From positions 124,001 through 188,000 of the forward strand of contig NZ_KB904333.1 in NCBI RefSeq assembly GCF_000379965.1: a DNA stretch of 64,000 nt, read 5' to 3'. This stretch comes from Hoylesella nanceiensis DSM 19126 = JCM 15639 (GTDB taxonomy: Bacteria; Bacteroidota; Bacteroidia; Bacteroidales; Bacteroidaceae). The notes beneath the pieces were generated by a model. It did not search any database. It worked only from the letters and a program-made list of their open reading frames with translations, and was not told where the DNA came from. Both the position numbers and the translations under genes were made by a program. Below are positions 43,244-51,647 of this stretch, in pieces (position 1 is the stretch's first letter; every line of letters starts with the position of its first letter).

Positions 43244-44110
43244 TCACTTGCGTGTACTCTCTTGATAAGCACGAGGAGTTATGCCCGTTTCACGCTTAAA
43301 GAACTTAGAAAAGGCTGATGCACTAGGGAAATTCATACGATCTGCAATCTCATAAGCCATCATATCGTTGCTTTTCAATAACAGCTTTGCCGCCTGAATA
43401 GTGGCTCTATTGATCCAAAACATCACACTTTGTCCGCTGGCTTTCTTTATAACTGCAGAGAGATGGTGAGGTGTAAGGTGAAGTAAATTAGCATAAAATG
43501 GAATGGAACGTTCTTGCAAACAATGCTGATGCACTAAGCGTTTGAATTGCAAGAACACATTTTGTGTACGCATAGAGCCCTCTATATTTACACTATCTTC
43601 TTCCTCTTTCTTTATCTCTTGAATATTAGCAATGATCGCTTTAAAGAGATTTTGGACTGTTCTTTTGCGATAAGGACTAAGCTGAATGACGTCCCATATA
43701 AGATAAAACATACGTAGTAGTCTGTCGAACTCAACTGGTGAGGCTTGGAACACCACCTCTTCAGGTATGTCTATACTATCTCGAAGCACAATAGCAGTTA
43801 GACGAGTGTCGGGAGAAATCTCGTTCACTTCAAGAATAGTATCACCTCCTACCAAGATAACACTACCCTTTTTAAGATGATAATCCTTTAAATTAATACA
43901 AACACTTCCATGCCCTTCTACCACAAAAACAATGCGAGGCTCTGTAAATTGATACACTTCATCTTTGTGAAAGAAAGGACTTCGTTGAATATCACCATTC
44001 AAAATAACAACAGCATCATCACTTGCAAAAGAATGATTCTGCACTTTTAAGAGGCTTTCTAAATCGATATCATTCAATGAAAACTGGTTTACTTGCTTCG
44101 CCTTATCCAT
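43244..44110 (-). CDS. AraC-family regulator of the efflux operon
   Basis: The 288-residue protein has an N-terminal cupin-like sensor (about 20-140: RIVFVVEGHGSVCINLKDYH, KKGSVILVGG) and a C-terminal AraC domain (about 185-285: IPFYANLLHLTPHHLSAVIK, ASAFSKFFKRETGITPRAY). It is divergently transcribed from the TolC-HlyD-ABC operon, and the two promoters lie only 100 bases apart, so it probably controls that operon and itself. The inducer is unknown, perhaps a toxic compound exported by the pump. Confidence 0.88.
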   Translation of the reverse strand: MDKAKQVNQFSLNDIDLESLLKVQNHSFASDDAVVILNGDIQRSPFFHKDEVYQFTEPRIVFVVEGHGSVCINLKDYHLKKGSVILVGGDTILEVNEISPDTRLTAIVLRDSIDIPEEVVFQASPVEFDRLLRMFYLIWDVIQLSPYRKRTVQNLFKAIIANIQEIKKEEEDSVNIEGSMRTQNVFLQFKRLVHQHCLQERSIPFYANLLHLTPHHLSAVIKKASGQSVMFWINRATIQAAKLLLKSNDMMAYEIADRMNFPSASAFSKFFKRETGITPRAYQESTRK

Positions 44111-44138
44111 AAAATTTCCCTTTTGTATGATTTTATTG

Positions 44139-44146
44139 CAAATATA
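44139..44146 (-). promoter_or_regulatory. Promoter -7 element of the AraC gene
   Basis: TATATTTG on the minus strand, about 30 bases before the start codon. Confidence 0.65.
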
Positions 44147-44244
44147 TTATTATTTAATCATATAAAAGAAAGATCTTAAGAAGAATCGTATAAAAAGGAA
44201 ATTTATTCGGTGTATTGATTAATCAAGACAAAAGAACGGCATAC

Positions 44245-44252
44245 TATATTTG
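44245..44252 (+). promoter_or_regulatory. Promoter -7 element of the efflux operon
   Basis: TATATTTG, 47 bases before the TolC-like gene; it shares the divergent control region with the AraC promoter. Confidence 0.65.
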
Positions 44253-44299
44253 CAACATCAAAACATTTGTTCCATTTAGAATAAAGAAATGTAAGCTAT

Positions 44300-45571
44300 A
44301 TGAAAAAGAAAATAATATCTTTTGCCCTCATAATGATGGCAACTGCCATACAAGCACAAACGCTTGAAGAATGCCAATTGGCTGCAGAAAAGAACTATCC
44401 CATGATTAAACAATATGATTTAATAAGCCAAACAACACAACTAACGGTTAGAAATATTCAGAAAGGTTGGTTGCCACAGATTGCTATTGCAGCGCAAGCC
44501 ACCTACCAAAGCGATGTAACATCGTGGCCTGAGAGCATGAAAGGAACATTTCAGCAACTCGGAATTAATATGAAAGGCTTGTCGAAAGACCAATATAAGG
44601 TAGGAATAGACCTGCAACAAACCATTTATGATGGTGGAACGATAAGCAGTCTGCGTTCTGTTGCACGCCAAGAAGAAAAGGTTCAGAAGGCACAAGTGGA
44701 GACAAACCTATATCAAGTGCGAAAACGTGTTAATGAAATGTACTTCTCTCTTTTGCTTCTTAACGAGCAAATCAAGCTCAACGACGATGTTAAAGCTTTG
44801 TTGTTGTCGAGCGAAAAGAAACTTGCGAATATGCTAAAAGGCGGTACTATTGCAACAAGTGATTTCGAAAATATAAGAGCTGAGCGACTAAGCGTTGAAC
44901 AACAGAACGAGAGTTTGAAGTCGCAACAGCAAATGTTACAGCACTTATTAAGCACATTTTGCGGTATAAAGGTGAGCAATGTTCAAAAACCAGCTCCCTT
45001 TGAAACAACCATTTCAACGAATAAACGACCTGAAATGCTACTATTTGATTATCAACTCCAATTATCTAGCATAAAAGAAAAGGCATTAAACAGTCAAGTA
45101 CGACCCAAACTAGGCATCTTTGCTCAAGGTTTTTATGGTTATCCAGGATTGAATATGTTTGAAGATATGATGAATAGAAAGTGGAGTCTTAACGGAATGG
45201 TGGGTGTGAAGCTCTCTTGGAACATAGGTGCTCTCTACTCATTAAAGAATGATAAGGCCAAGTTAAGACTGCAACGAGAAATGACGGAGAATGCTCGTGA
45301 GATATTTCTCTTTAATAATCAACTCGAAGAAATACAGCAAAACGAAAATATCAAACGATATCATACAATGAAACAAACAGACGATGAGATCATAATGTTG
45401 CGCACAAATATTCGCAAAGCCGCTGAATCTAAGCTCTCACATGGTATCATTGACGTCAATAATCTACTTCGAGAAATCAACAATGAGAATGCTGCTAAGA
45501 TTCAACAAACGATACATGACATCGAAATGCTTAAAGAAATGTACAACCTCAAATATACAAATAACGAATAA
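44300..45571 (+). CDS. TolC-like outer membrane efflux protein
   Basis: The 423-residue protein has a signal peptide (MMATAIQAQT) and the start TLEECQLAAEKNYPMIKQYD typical of TolC-family channels, followed by long helical segments and two beta-strand regions (GIFAQGFYGYPG, VGVKLSWNIGALYS). It forms the outer-membrane duct for the ABC pump encoded downstream. It is first in a five-gene operon; the next start is 13 bases after its stop. Its length is normal for this family. Confidence 0.88.
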   Translation: MKKKIISFALIMMATAIQAQTLEECQLAAEKNYPMIKQYDLISQTTQLTVRNIQKGWLPQIAIAAQATYQSDVTSWPESMKGTFQQLGINMKGLSKDQYKVGIDLQQTIYDGGTISSLRSVARQEEKVQKAQVETNLYQVRKRVNEMYFSLLLLNEQIKLNDDVKALLLSSEKKLANMLKGGTIATSDFENIRAERLSVEQQNESLKSQQQMLQHLLSTFCGIKVSNVQKPAPFETTISTNKRPEMLLFDYQLQLSSIKEKALNSQVRPKLGIFAQGFYGYPGLNMFEDMMNRKWSLNGMVGVKLSWNIGALYSLKNDKAKLRLQREMTENAREIFLFNNQLEEIQQNENIKRYHTMKQTDDEIIMLRTNIRKAAESKLSHGIIDVNNLLREINNENAAKIQQTIHDIEMLKEMYNLKYTNNE

Positions 45572-45584
45572 ATAACAGACGGAT

Positions 45585-46517
45585 ATGAAAAAGATATATT
45601 TATTAACTGCCCTTGCTTTTGTGATAACATCATGCAGCAACAATCAAAAAGAATATGATGCAACAGGTACTTTCGAAGCTACTGAGGTGACTGTGGCTGC
45701 CAAATCATCTGGAGAACTAAAGCGTTTCACCCTAAATGAAGGTGAGAACTTAAAAGCAAACCAAGTAGTTGGCAATATTGATGCTTACGAACTTCAACAG
45801 AAACAAGATGAGCTTACAGCGGTATTACAGCAATTAGATGCCACTGCTTCATCAACAAGTAGTCGCCAATTAAATCTAAAAGAGCAATTAGCATCGCTCT
45901 CTCAGCAAATAACTCATGAGCAACAAGAGCAAAAAAGATTCGCAGAATTGGTTAAAGATGGCGCAGTTCCACGTAAACAACTTGATGATATCAACAATCA
46001 AATTCAGGTATTACAAAGACAATACGAAGCCACTCGCAATCAAATACAAAGCAATAACAGCTCACTCGAAAAGCAAATTAGTGCTATTCAGGCACAAAAG
46101 CAAGGCGTGATGGCACAAAAACGTCAAATAGAAGAGAAAATTAACAACACTCAAGTGTTCTCTCCGCTACAAGGAACGGTACTAGAAAAGTATGTAGAGC
46201 AAGGCGAATTCGTGTCTATTGGCAAGCCACTCTTTAAAGTTGCAGATACAAACAAGATGTTTATGCGAGCTTATATCACCTCTGAACAGCTCAAAAGCAT
46301 TAAAGTTGGACAAAAAGCAACTGTCTTTGCAGACTATGGAAACGGACAAAAGAAACAATATAATGGTGTTATTACATGGATATCTAACCGCTCTGAATTC
46401 ACACCAAAGACTATTCTTACCGATGATGAGCGTGCAGATTTAGTGTATGCCATCAAGATTCAGTTCGCAAATGACGGCTATGCTAAAATCGGAATGTATG
46501 GAGAAGTAAAGTTCTAA
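45585..46517 (+). CDS. HlyD-type membrane fusion lipoprotein
   Basis: The 310-residue periplasmic adaptor has a lipoprotein signal (Cys17 in FVITSCSNN). The split biotinyl-lipoyl domain is seen (FEATEVTVAAKSSGELKRF and TQVFSPLQGTVLEKYVEQGE) around a long Gln-rich coiled coil (about 60-185), then a beta-barrel domain (TNKMFMRAYITSEQLKSI). It links the inner-membrane ABC permeases to the TolC-like channel. The layout equals YbhG-type adaptors. The downstream ABC gene begins 14 bases after its stop. Confidence 0.9.
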   Translation: MKKIYLLTALAFVITSCSNNQKEYDATGTFEATEVTVAAKSSGELKRFTLNEGENLKANQVVGNIDAYELQQKQDELTAVLQQLDATASSTSSRQLNLKEQLASLSQQITHEQQEQKRFAELVKDGAVPRKQLDDINNQIQVLQRQYEATRNQIQSNNSSLEKQISAIQAQKQGVMAQKRQIEEKINNTQVFSPLQGTVLEKYVEQGEFVSIGKPLFKVADTNKMFMRAYITSEQLKSIKVGQKATVFADYGNGQKKQYNGVITWISNRSEFTPKTILTDDERADLVYAIKIQFANDGYAKIGMYGEVKF

Positions 46518-46531
46518 TCACGTAGAAAGAG

Positions 46532-47998
46532 ATGAATGCAATTGAAGTAAACAACATATCTAAGCGCTATGGCAAGGTACAAGCATTGAACAACGTTAGC
46601 TTTTCTGTAAAGAAAGGCGAAGTGTTTGGGCTCATTGGACCTGATGGAGCAGGCAAAACATCGATGTACCGCATACTTTGTTCGTTGCTTCTTCCAGACA
46701 ATGGGACTGCAATTGTTGATAAATTCGACGTGGTTCAGCAAATGAAAGAGATCAGAAAGCGAATCGGTTACATGCCAGGTAAGTTCTCACTTTATCAAGA
46801 TTTGACAATAGAAGAGAACCTAAAGTTCTTTGCAACGCTCTTTAATACAACGGTAGAAGAGAACTATGACTCAATAAAAGCCATCTATTCTCAAATCGAA
46901 AAGTTCAAAAATAGGAAAGCAGGTGCACTCTCAGGAGGCATGAAACAGAAGCTAGCTTTATGCTGTTCGCTAATTCATCAGCCCAGTATTCTCTTCTTAG
47001 ATGAGCCTACTACGGGGGTAGACCCAGTGAGTCGCAAAGAGTTTTGGGAAATACTTGCACAACTGAAAGAGCGGGATATAACCATAGTTGCATCTACTCC
47101 TTACCTTGATGAAGTGAGACGTTGCGAACGAGTTGCCTTTCTTTCTGAAGGAACCATAAAGGGAATAGGAACCCCTAACGAGATTCTTACAGAATTTAAA
47201 GAAATCTTTAACCCACCAAGCATCGTGCGTGAAGAAGCACATAAGATAGAGAAAGAGGCTGAGAATGTAATTGAAGTAGAACATCTTGTTAAGGCCTTTG
47301 GTTCTTTTCACGCTGTAGACGATATCTCTTTTACGGTAAAGAAAGGCGAAATATTTGGTTTCTTAGGTGCCAACGGAGCAGGAAAAACCACAGCAATGCA
47401 TATACTTACAGGCCTAAATCAGCCTACAAGCGGAACAGGAAGAGTGGTAGGTTTCGACATTCGCACTGAATATGAGCAGATAAAAAAGCACATTGGCTAT
47501 ATGAGTCAGAAGTTCTCGCTATACGAAGACCTTACGGTTGCAGAGAATATCAGTCTATTTGCAGGCATATATGGTATGCAAGACGATGAGATAAGCCATA
47601 AAACCGATGAATTATTGCAACGCTTAAATTTCTCAGAACATCGCAACACGCTGGTTTCAGGTCTACCTTTAGGGTGGAAACAGAAATTGGCTTTCTCTGT
47701 AAGTATCTTCCATAATCCTGGCATTGTGTTCTTAGATGAGCCCACAGGAGGCGTAGATCCCGCCACACGTCGTCAGTTTTGGGAACTCATTTATGATGCT
47801 GCTAAGTGTGGAATAACCATCTTTGTAACCACACACTATATGGACGAAGCTGAATATTGCGACAGAATATCTATTATGGTAGACGGCAAAATAAAGGCAT
47901 TGGGTACACCCGAAGAACTGAAAGAAAAACTTAATCAACCCGATATGGATCACGTTTTCACGCATCTTGCACGCCAAGCTACACGCAGTTCAGACTAA
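46532..47998 (+). CDS. Tandem ABC ATPase (YbhF-like)
   Basis: The 488-residue protein holds two nucleotide-binding domains. Domain 1: Walker A GPDGAGKTS (36-44), signature LSGGMKQKL, Walker B ILFLDEPTTGVDP. Domain 2: GANGAGKTT (near residue 280), a deviating signature SGLPLGWKQKL and IVFLDEPTGGVDP, with the switch histidine in VTTHYMDEAE; domain 1 has TPYLDE in place of the histidine. Thus one site looks weakened (no His switch in domain 1, altered signature in domain 2). It powers export with the two permeases downstream. Fusion of two ATPases is normal for the YbhF type. Confidence 0.92.
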   Translation: MNAIEVNNISKRYGKVQALNNVSFSVKKGEVFGLIGPDGAGKTSMYRILCSLLLPDNGTAIVDKFDVVQQMKEIRKRIGYMPGKFSLYQDLTIEENLKFFATLFNTTVEENYDSIKAIYSQIEKFKNRKAGALSGGMKQKLALCCSLIHQPSILFLDEPTTGVDPVSRKEFWEILAQLKERDITIVASTPYLDEVRRCERVAFLSEGTIKGIGTPNEILTEFKEIFNPPSIVREEAHKIEKEAENVIEVEHLVKAFGSFHAVDDISFTVKKGEIFGFLGANGAGKTTAMHILTGLNQPTSGTGRVVGFDIRTEYEQIKKHIGYMSQKFSLYEDLTVAENISLFAGIYGMQDDEISHKTDELLQRLNFSEHRNTLVSGLPLGWKQKLAFSVSIFHNPGIVFLDEPTGGVDPATRRQFWELIYDAAKCGITIFVTTHYMDEAEYCDRISIMVDGKIKALGTPEELKEKLNQPDMDHVFTHLARQATRSSD

Positions 47999-48029
47999 AA
48001 CACATTTTCAACTCAAATGTTCAATATAC

Positions 48030-49088
48030 ATGAAGCAATTCTTTTCATTTATTATCAAAGAGACTAAGCACATTGTTCGTGATAAACGTACAATGCTAAT
48101 GCTATTCGGAATGCCGATAGTTATGATGCTTCTATTTGGCTTTGCCGTCACTAACGATGTTAAAAATATACGAGTTGTTATCGTTACGAGCAACTCTGAC
48201 TATGCAACTCAACAGGTTGTCAATCGCTTAGCCGCATCAGAATACTTCAAAATAACAAAGGTTGTCGACACACCTGCAGAGGCTGAGCAAGTTATTCGTG
48301 CACAAAAAGCAGATATAGCAGTGGTGTTTGCTCAAGACTTTGCAAGCCGAAAGTCTGGCTATCAGCTTATGATTGATGCCACAGACCCTAACATGGCGCA
48401 GCAATGGACAACCTATGCCAATGCCGTAATCAATAATTATGAAAATGATATAGTAAATACAAAGTTGCTATATAATCCACAAATGAAATCTGCCTACAAC
48501 TTTGTTCCTGCCATTATGGGCACGTTGTTGATGCTGGTTTGCGCCATGATGACGTCTATTTCAATTGTGCGAGAAAAAGAGAAAGGCACAATGGAGGTGC
48601 TTCTTGTATCTCCCATACGTCCTTTAATGATTGTCGTTGCCAAAGTAATTCCATACTTAGTACTTGCTTTTGTTATCCTAATTGTAATACTTCTTATGGC
48701 AACATTTGTATTAAACGTGCCCATACAAGGCTCTTTGTTTTGGATTTTCTTTGTATCAACAATATATATCCTCTTAGCTTTGTCGCTCGGTTTACTCGTT
48801 TCTACCATTGCAAAGACCCAATTAATGGCACTACTCATATCGGCAATGGTATTAATGACGCCCATCATAATGCTTTCTGGAATGATGTTTCCCATTGAAT
48901 CGATGCCCAAAATATTGCAATATGTGTCGGCAGTTGTACCAACTCGCTACTATATTAGCGCCATGCGTAAGCTGATGATTATGGGAGTTGGAATAGAACA
49001 AATATACTATGAAGTGATAGTGCTTATAGGAATGTTCGCAACATTGCTAATTCTTTCACTCGCTAAGTTTAACAAACGATTAGAATAA
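48030..49088 (+). CDS. ABC-2 type permease 1
   Basis: The ~352-residue inner-membrane protein has a first helix (TMLMLFGMPIVMMLLFGFAV), a periplasmic domain (~45-165), then five helices, with REKEKGTMEVLLVSPIRP, the cytoplasmic coupling motif of ABC-2 permeases. I start at the ATG at 48030 (MKQFFSFIIKE); the frame is open further upstream, but that would overlap the ATPase. It forms a heterodimer with the next gene's product, 5 bases downstream. Confidence 0.9.
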   Translation: MKQFFSFIIKETKHIVRDKRTMLMLFGMPIVMMLLFGFAVTNDVKNIRVVIVTSNSDYATQQVVNRLAASEYFKITKVVDTPAEAEQVIRAQKADIAVVFAQDFASRKSGYQLMIDATDPNMAQQWTTYANAVINNYENDIVNTKLLYNPQMKSAYNFVPAIMGTLLMLVCAMMTSISIVREKEKGTMEVLLVSPIRPLMIVVAKVIPYLVLAFVILIVILLMATFVLNVPIQGSLFWIFFVSTIYILLALSLGLLVSTIAKTQLMALLISAMVLMTPIIMLSGMMFPIESMPKILQYVSAVVPTRYYISAMRKLMIMGVGIEQIYYEVIVLIGMFATLLILSLAKFNKRLE

Positions 49089-49093
49089 AAGCC

Positions 49094-50179
49094 ATGACTA
49101 TAAAGTATCTTTTACGAAAAGAGTTCACACAAATACGTAGAGACCCGTTTCTTCCACGGCTTATCTTTTTCTATCCCATCATGCTTATGTGCGTAATGCC
49201 ATGGATTATGAACATGGAAGTAAAGAATATTGTGGTAGATGTTGTTGATAACGACCGCTCAACTCAGTCGCAACAGCTGGTACATGAAATAGAAGCAAGT
49301 AAATATTTTATCTTTCATGGTCAGCAACCAACCTACTCTAAAGCTCTCGATAACATCGAACGTTCTAAAGCAGACATTGCTATCGTTATACCACAGCATT
49401 ATAGCCGAAATCTAACACAAGGCAAAATGCCACAAGTACTCATTGCAGCTAACGCCATAAATGGCATAAAAGGAGCAATGGGAGCAGGCTATCTTTCTCA
49501 AATAGTGTCTGCGAATGCCATTCCAACAGCATCTGCAATTCAATCAAAAATATCCACGTTATATCTCTATAACAAGCATCTCAACTTCAAACTCTTTATG
49601 ATTCCTGCTCTTTTTGCTATGTTGATAATGATGGTAACGGGCTTTTTACCAACACTTAACATTGTTAGTGAAAAAGAAAAGGGAACGATTGAGCAGATAA
49701 ATGTAACGCCAGTAGGTAAAGGAACATTCATACTTTCGAAGCTTATACCCTATTGGATCATCGCATTCTTCATCATAACCATTTGTCTTGCATTGGCTTG
49801 GGGTGTGTATGGCATAACCCCTGTGGGCAATGTTGCACTCATCTACTTGCTTGCAATGCTGCTTGCGCTGTTCTTTTCGTCGTTCGGACTCATCATTTCG
49901 AACTACTCCGACAACATGCAACAAGCCATATTTGTGATGTGGTTCTTCGTTGTTATATTGCTTTTGCTATCTGGCTTATTCACTCCCACACGTTCTATGC
50001 CGCCGTTTGCCTATCTCACTACCTACATAAATCCCGTGAGTTACTTTATCGAAGCCATGCGTACGGTATTTATTCGAGGTGGTAATTTCAGTAATATTGC
50101 CCACCAAGTATTTGCATTAGTTGGCATATCGCTAGTTATGAGTGGCTGGGCTGTGTTGAGTTATAAGAAGAATAACTAG
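49094..50179 (+). CDS. ABC-2 type permease 2
   Basis: The 361-residue protein has the same layout as its upstream partner: first helix after KEFTQIRRDPFLPRL, periplasmic domain, then helices with SEKEKGTIEQINVTPVGKG as coupling motif and GLFTPTRSMPPFAY between the last helices. Together with the other permease, the tandem ATPase, HlyD and TolC proteins it forms a complete YbhFSR-type exporter. The substrate is unknown; drugs or bile-like compounds are possible. Confidence 0.9.
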   Translation: MTIKYLLRKEFTQIRRDPFLPRLIFFYPIMLMCVMPWIMNMEVKNIVVDVVDNDRSTQSQQLVHEIEASKYFIFHGQQPTYSKALDNIERSKADIAIVIPQHYSRNLTQGKMPQVLIAANAINGIKGAMGAGYLSQIVSANAIPTASAIQSKISTLYLYNKHLNFKLFMIPALFAMLIMMVTGFLPTLNIVSEKEKGTIEQINVTPVGKGTFILSKLIPYWIIAFFIITICLALAWGVYGITPVGNVALIYLLAMLLALFFSSFGLIISNYSDNMQQAIFVMWFFVVILLLLSGLFTPTRSMPPFAYLTTYINPVSYFIEAMRTVFIRGGNFSNIAHQVFALVGISLVMSGWAVLSYKKNN

Positions 50180-50356
50180 TATAAACCACTGCAACTGCAA
50201 ACAATATGTGTAGAAAAAGCCCTCCCCTCCTCCGCTTATTCTCTATATTGAACAAGCAATAGGAGAGTTAAAAGAGGGAAAGAATAGGAGATAAAACACA
50301 CCATCATAACGCACTTCCCATTTTATCACACAACTATCTTACTATCAACGCCTTAT

Positions 50357-50430
50357 AAAGTCACTGTTTTTATACCCTAAAAGCAGTGACTTTACCTTTC
50401 AATAGCATTCCTTTTACAATGTAAAAGCAG
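50357..50430. repeat. 22-bp-period repeat array 2
   Basis: AAAG-type words begin at 50357, 50379, 50401 and 50423, exactly 22 bp apart. The first two units face each other (AAAGTCACTG and CAGTGACTTT) and can form a hairpin. Confidence 0.65.
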
Positions 50431-50693
50431 CGATATTGCAAAGGAGTTCTATAGCTCTGAGATTTTTGTTTGTTTCCTCATACATCTCTCTTATTTATTT
50501 TTTCCTCATCATTAATATCTTTTCTATCCAACATCTCTTCCTTCTAAATATTTTAATAGGCTGCTAAACAAAAGCAATATAAAAGTGTTTTGAAACGAAA
50601 GTTTTTCATATCAATGGCACAAAACACGTTTCTTTTATTTAACTTTGTGACGAATGAGATTATATTACATCATAAATAGTGGAAGAATAAAAT

Positions 50694-50745
50694 AAAGACC
50701 TGTTATTTAGACACCCTCTTCTAGTTCTAAATAATAGGTCTTTTT
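50694..50745. terminator. Bidirectional terminator
   Basis: AAAGACCTGTTATTTAGA (50694-50711) pairs, with one mismatch, with TCTAAATAATAGGTCTTT (50726-50743). Its A-rich and T-rich flanks suit both converging transcripts. Confidence 0.85.
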
Positions 50746-50885
50746 CATTTATCAGCTAACAAAAACTCAGCTATTAGAAGCTTTTCAGGTTGCAAATTCA
50801 AGCACAAAGAAATAAATTGTCTTTGCTAATAATTTGTATTTTTTATCCTTATAGAGATTATCCTATAAAGATATCTATCATCCAA

Positions 50886-51644
50886 TCACTCCTTCTCCAT
50901 CAAAGCCGCTATCGTGTTGCTCACTCTGCGCTCTGTTGTTAGCATGATAGTATCTTCGTCTGCGCCCTCAGCTCCCATGTAAACGGAGGGGTTGGAATAT
51001 GTCATTAGACTTGAATAGGGCTCACGAGCAGAGAAATGGAAGGCACGAACAGACGCTTCTTGATGAATATGTGCGATGTTCTTTTCATTCACTCCACAGC
51101 CAGCCATAATCCTTATGCGCCCTTTTGACAATTCTTCTAGACGACGAAGTAAGGGTATTCCGAGCTCAGCAGTGGGCTGTTGACCAGATGTAAGAACTCT
51201 ATCAAAGCCTAGAGAGATAAGCTGTTCCAATGCTTTCTCAGGCTCTTTACAACGATCAAAGGCACGATGAAAGGTTGTACTCATACCTTTTGCATGCGAC
51301 ATTAGATATTGATTGGCTTCCACATCGATGTCTCCTTCAGCCGTTAAACAACCAAACACAACCCCATCTACGCCTAATTCACGACAAAGGTCGATATCCA
51401 TTGCCATACGTTGAAGCTCTTGTTGGGTGTAAAGAAAGTCGCCTCCACGATTACGAATGATGACATGTAGACGTGTTTCGTTCAAAACTTGCCTCGACAT
51501 CTTTATCTCTCCGTACGAAGGAGTGGTGCCACCTTCGGGTATTCCCATACAAAGTTCAACACGATCTGCCCCACCTTTCTGTGCTTCTAAACAGCTTTCA
51601 ACACTGTTAGCACATATTTCTATCTCAAAATCTCTACGATTCAT
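50886..51644 (-). CDS. cutC: CutC family protein
   Basis: The 252-residue TIM-barrel protein has CutC blocks: FEIEICANSVESCLEAQKGG, ADRVELCMGIPEGGTTPSYG, VIIRNRGGDFLYT, DGVVFGCLTAEGDID, TFHRAFDRCKEP, VLTSGQQPTA and IMAGCGVNEKNI. The family was named for copper homeostasis in Escherichia coli, but its direct role in copper is disputed. Cytoplasmic. It begins 3 bases after the stop of the transglutaminase-like gene and is therefore cotranscribed with it; a functional link between the two is not obvious. Confidence 0.92.
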   Translation of the reverse strand: MNRRDFEIEICANSVESCLEAQKGGADRVELCMGIPEGGTTPSYGEIKMSRQVLNETRLHVIIRNRGGDFLYTQQELQRMAMDIDLCRELGVDGVVFGCLTAEGDIDVEANQYLMSHAKGMSTTFHRAFDRCKEPEKALEQLISLGFDRVLTSGQQPTAELGIPLLRRLEELSKGRIRIMAGCGVNEKNIAHIHQEASVRAFHFSAREPYSSLMTYSNPSVYMGAEGADEDTIMLTTERRVSNTIAALMEKE

Positions 51645-51647
51645 GCT

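Larger units (their letters stand above)
50180..50885. other. Convergent gap with 22-bp array and terminator
   Basis: This ~700-base gap between the efflux operon and cutC contains a 22-bp-period array and a long-stem terminator. No gene was seen. Confidence 0.6.

Noticed and set aside
48494-48910. Minus-strand frame of 138 codons inside the first ABC permease gene
   Set aside because: Antisense of conserved membrane helices, without independent features.
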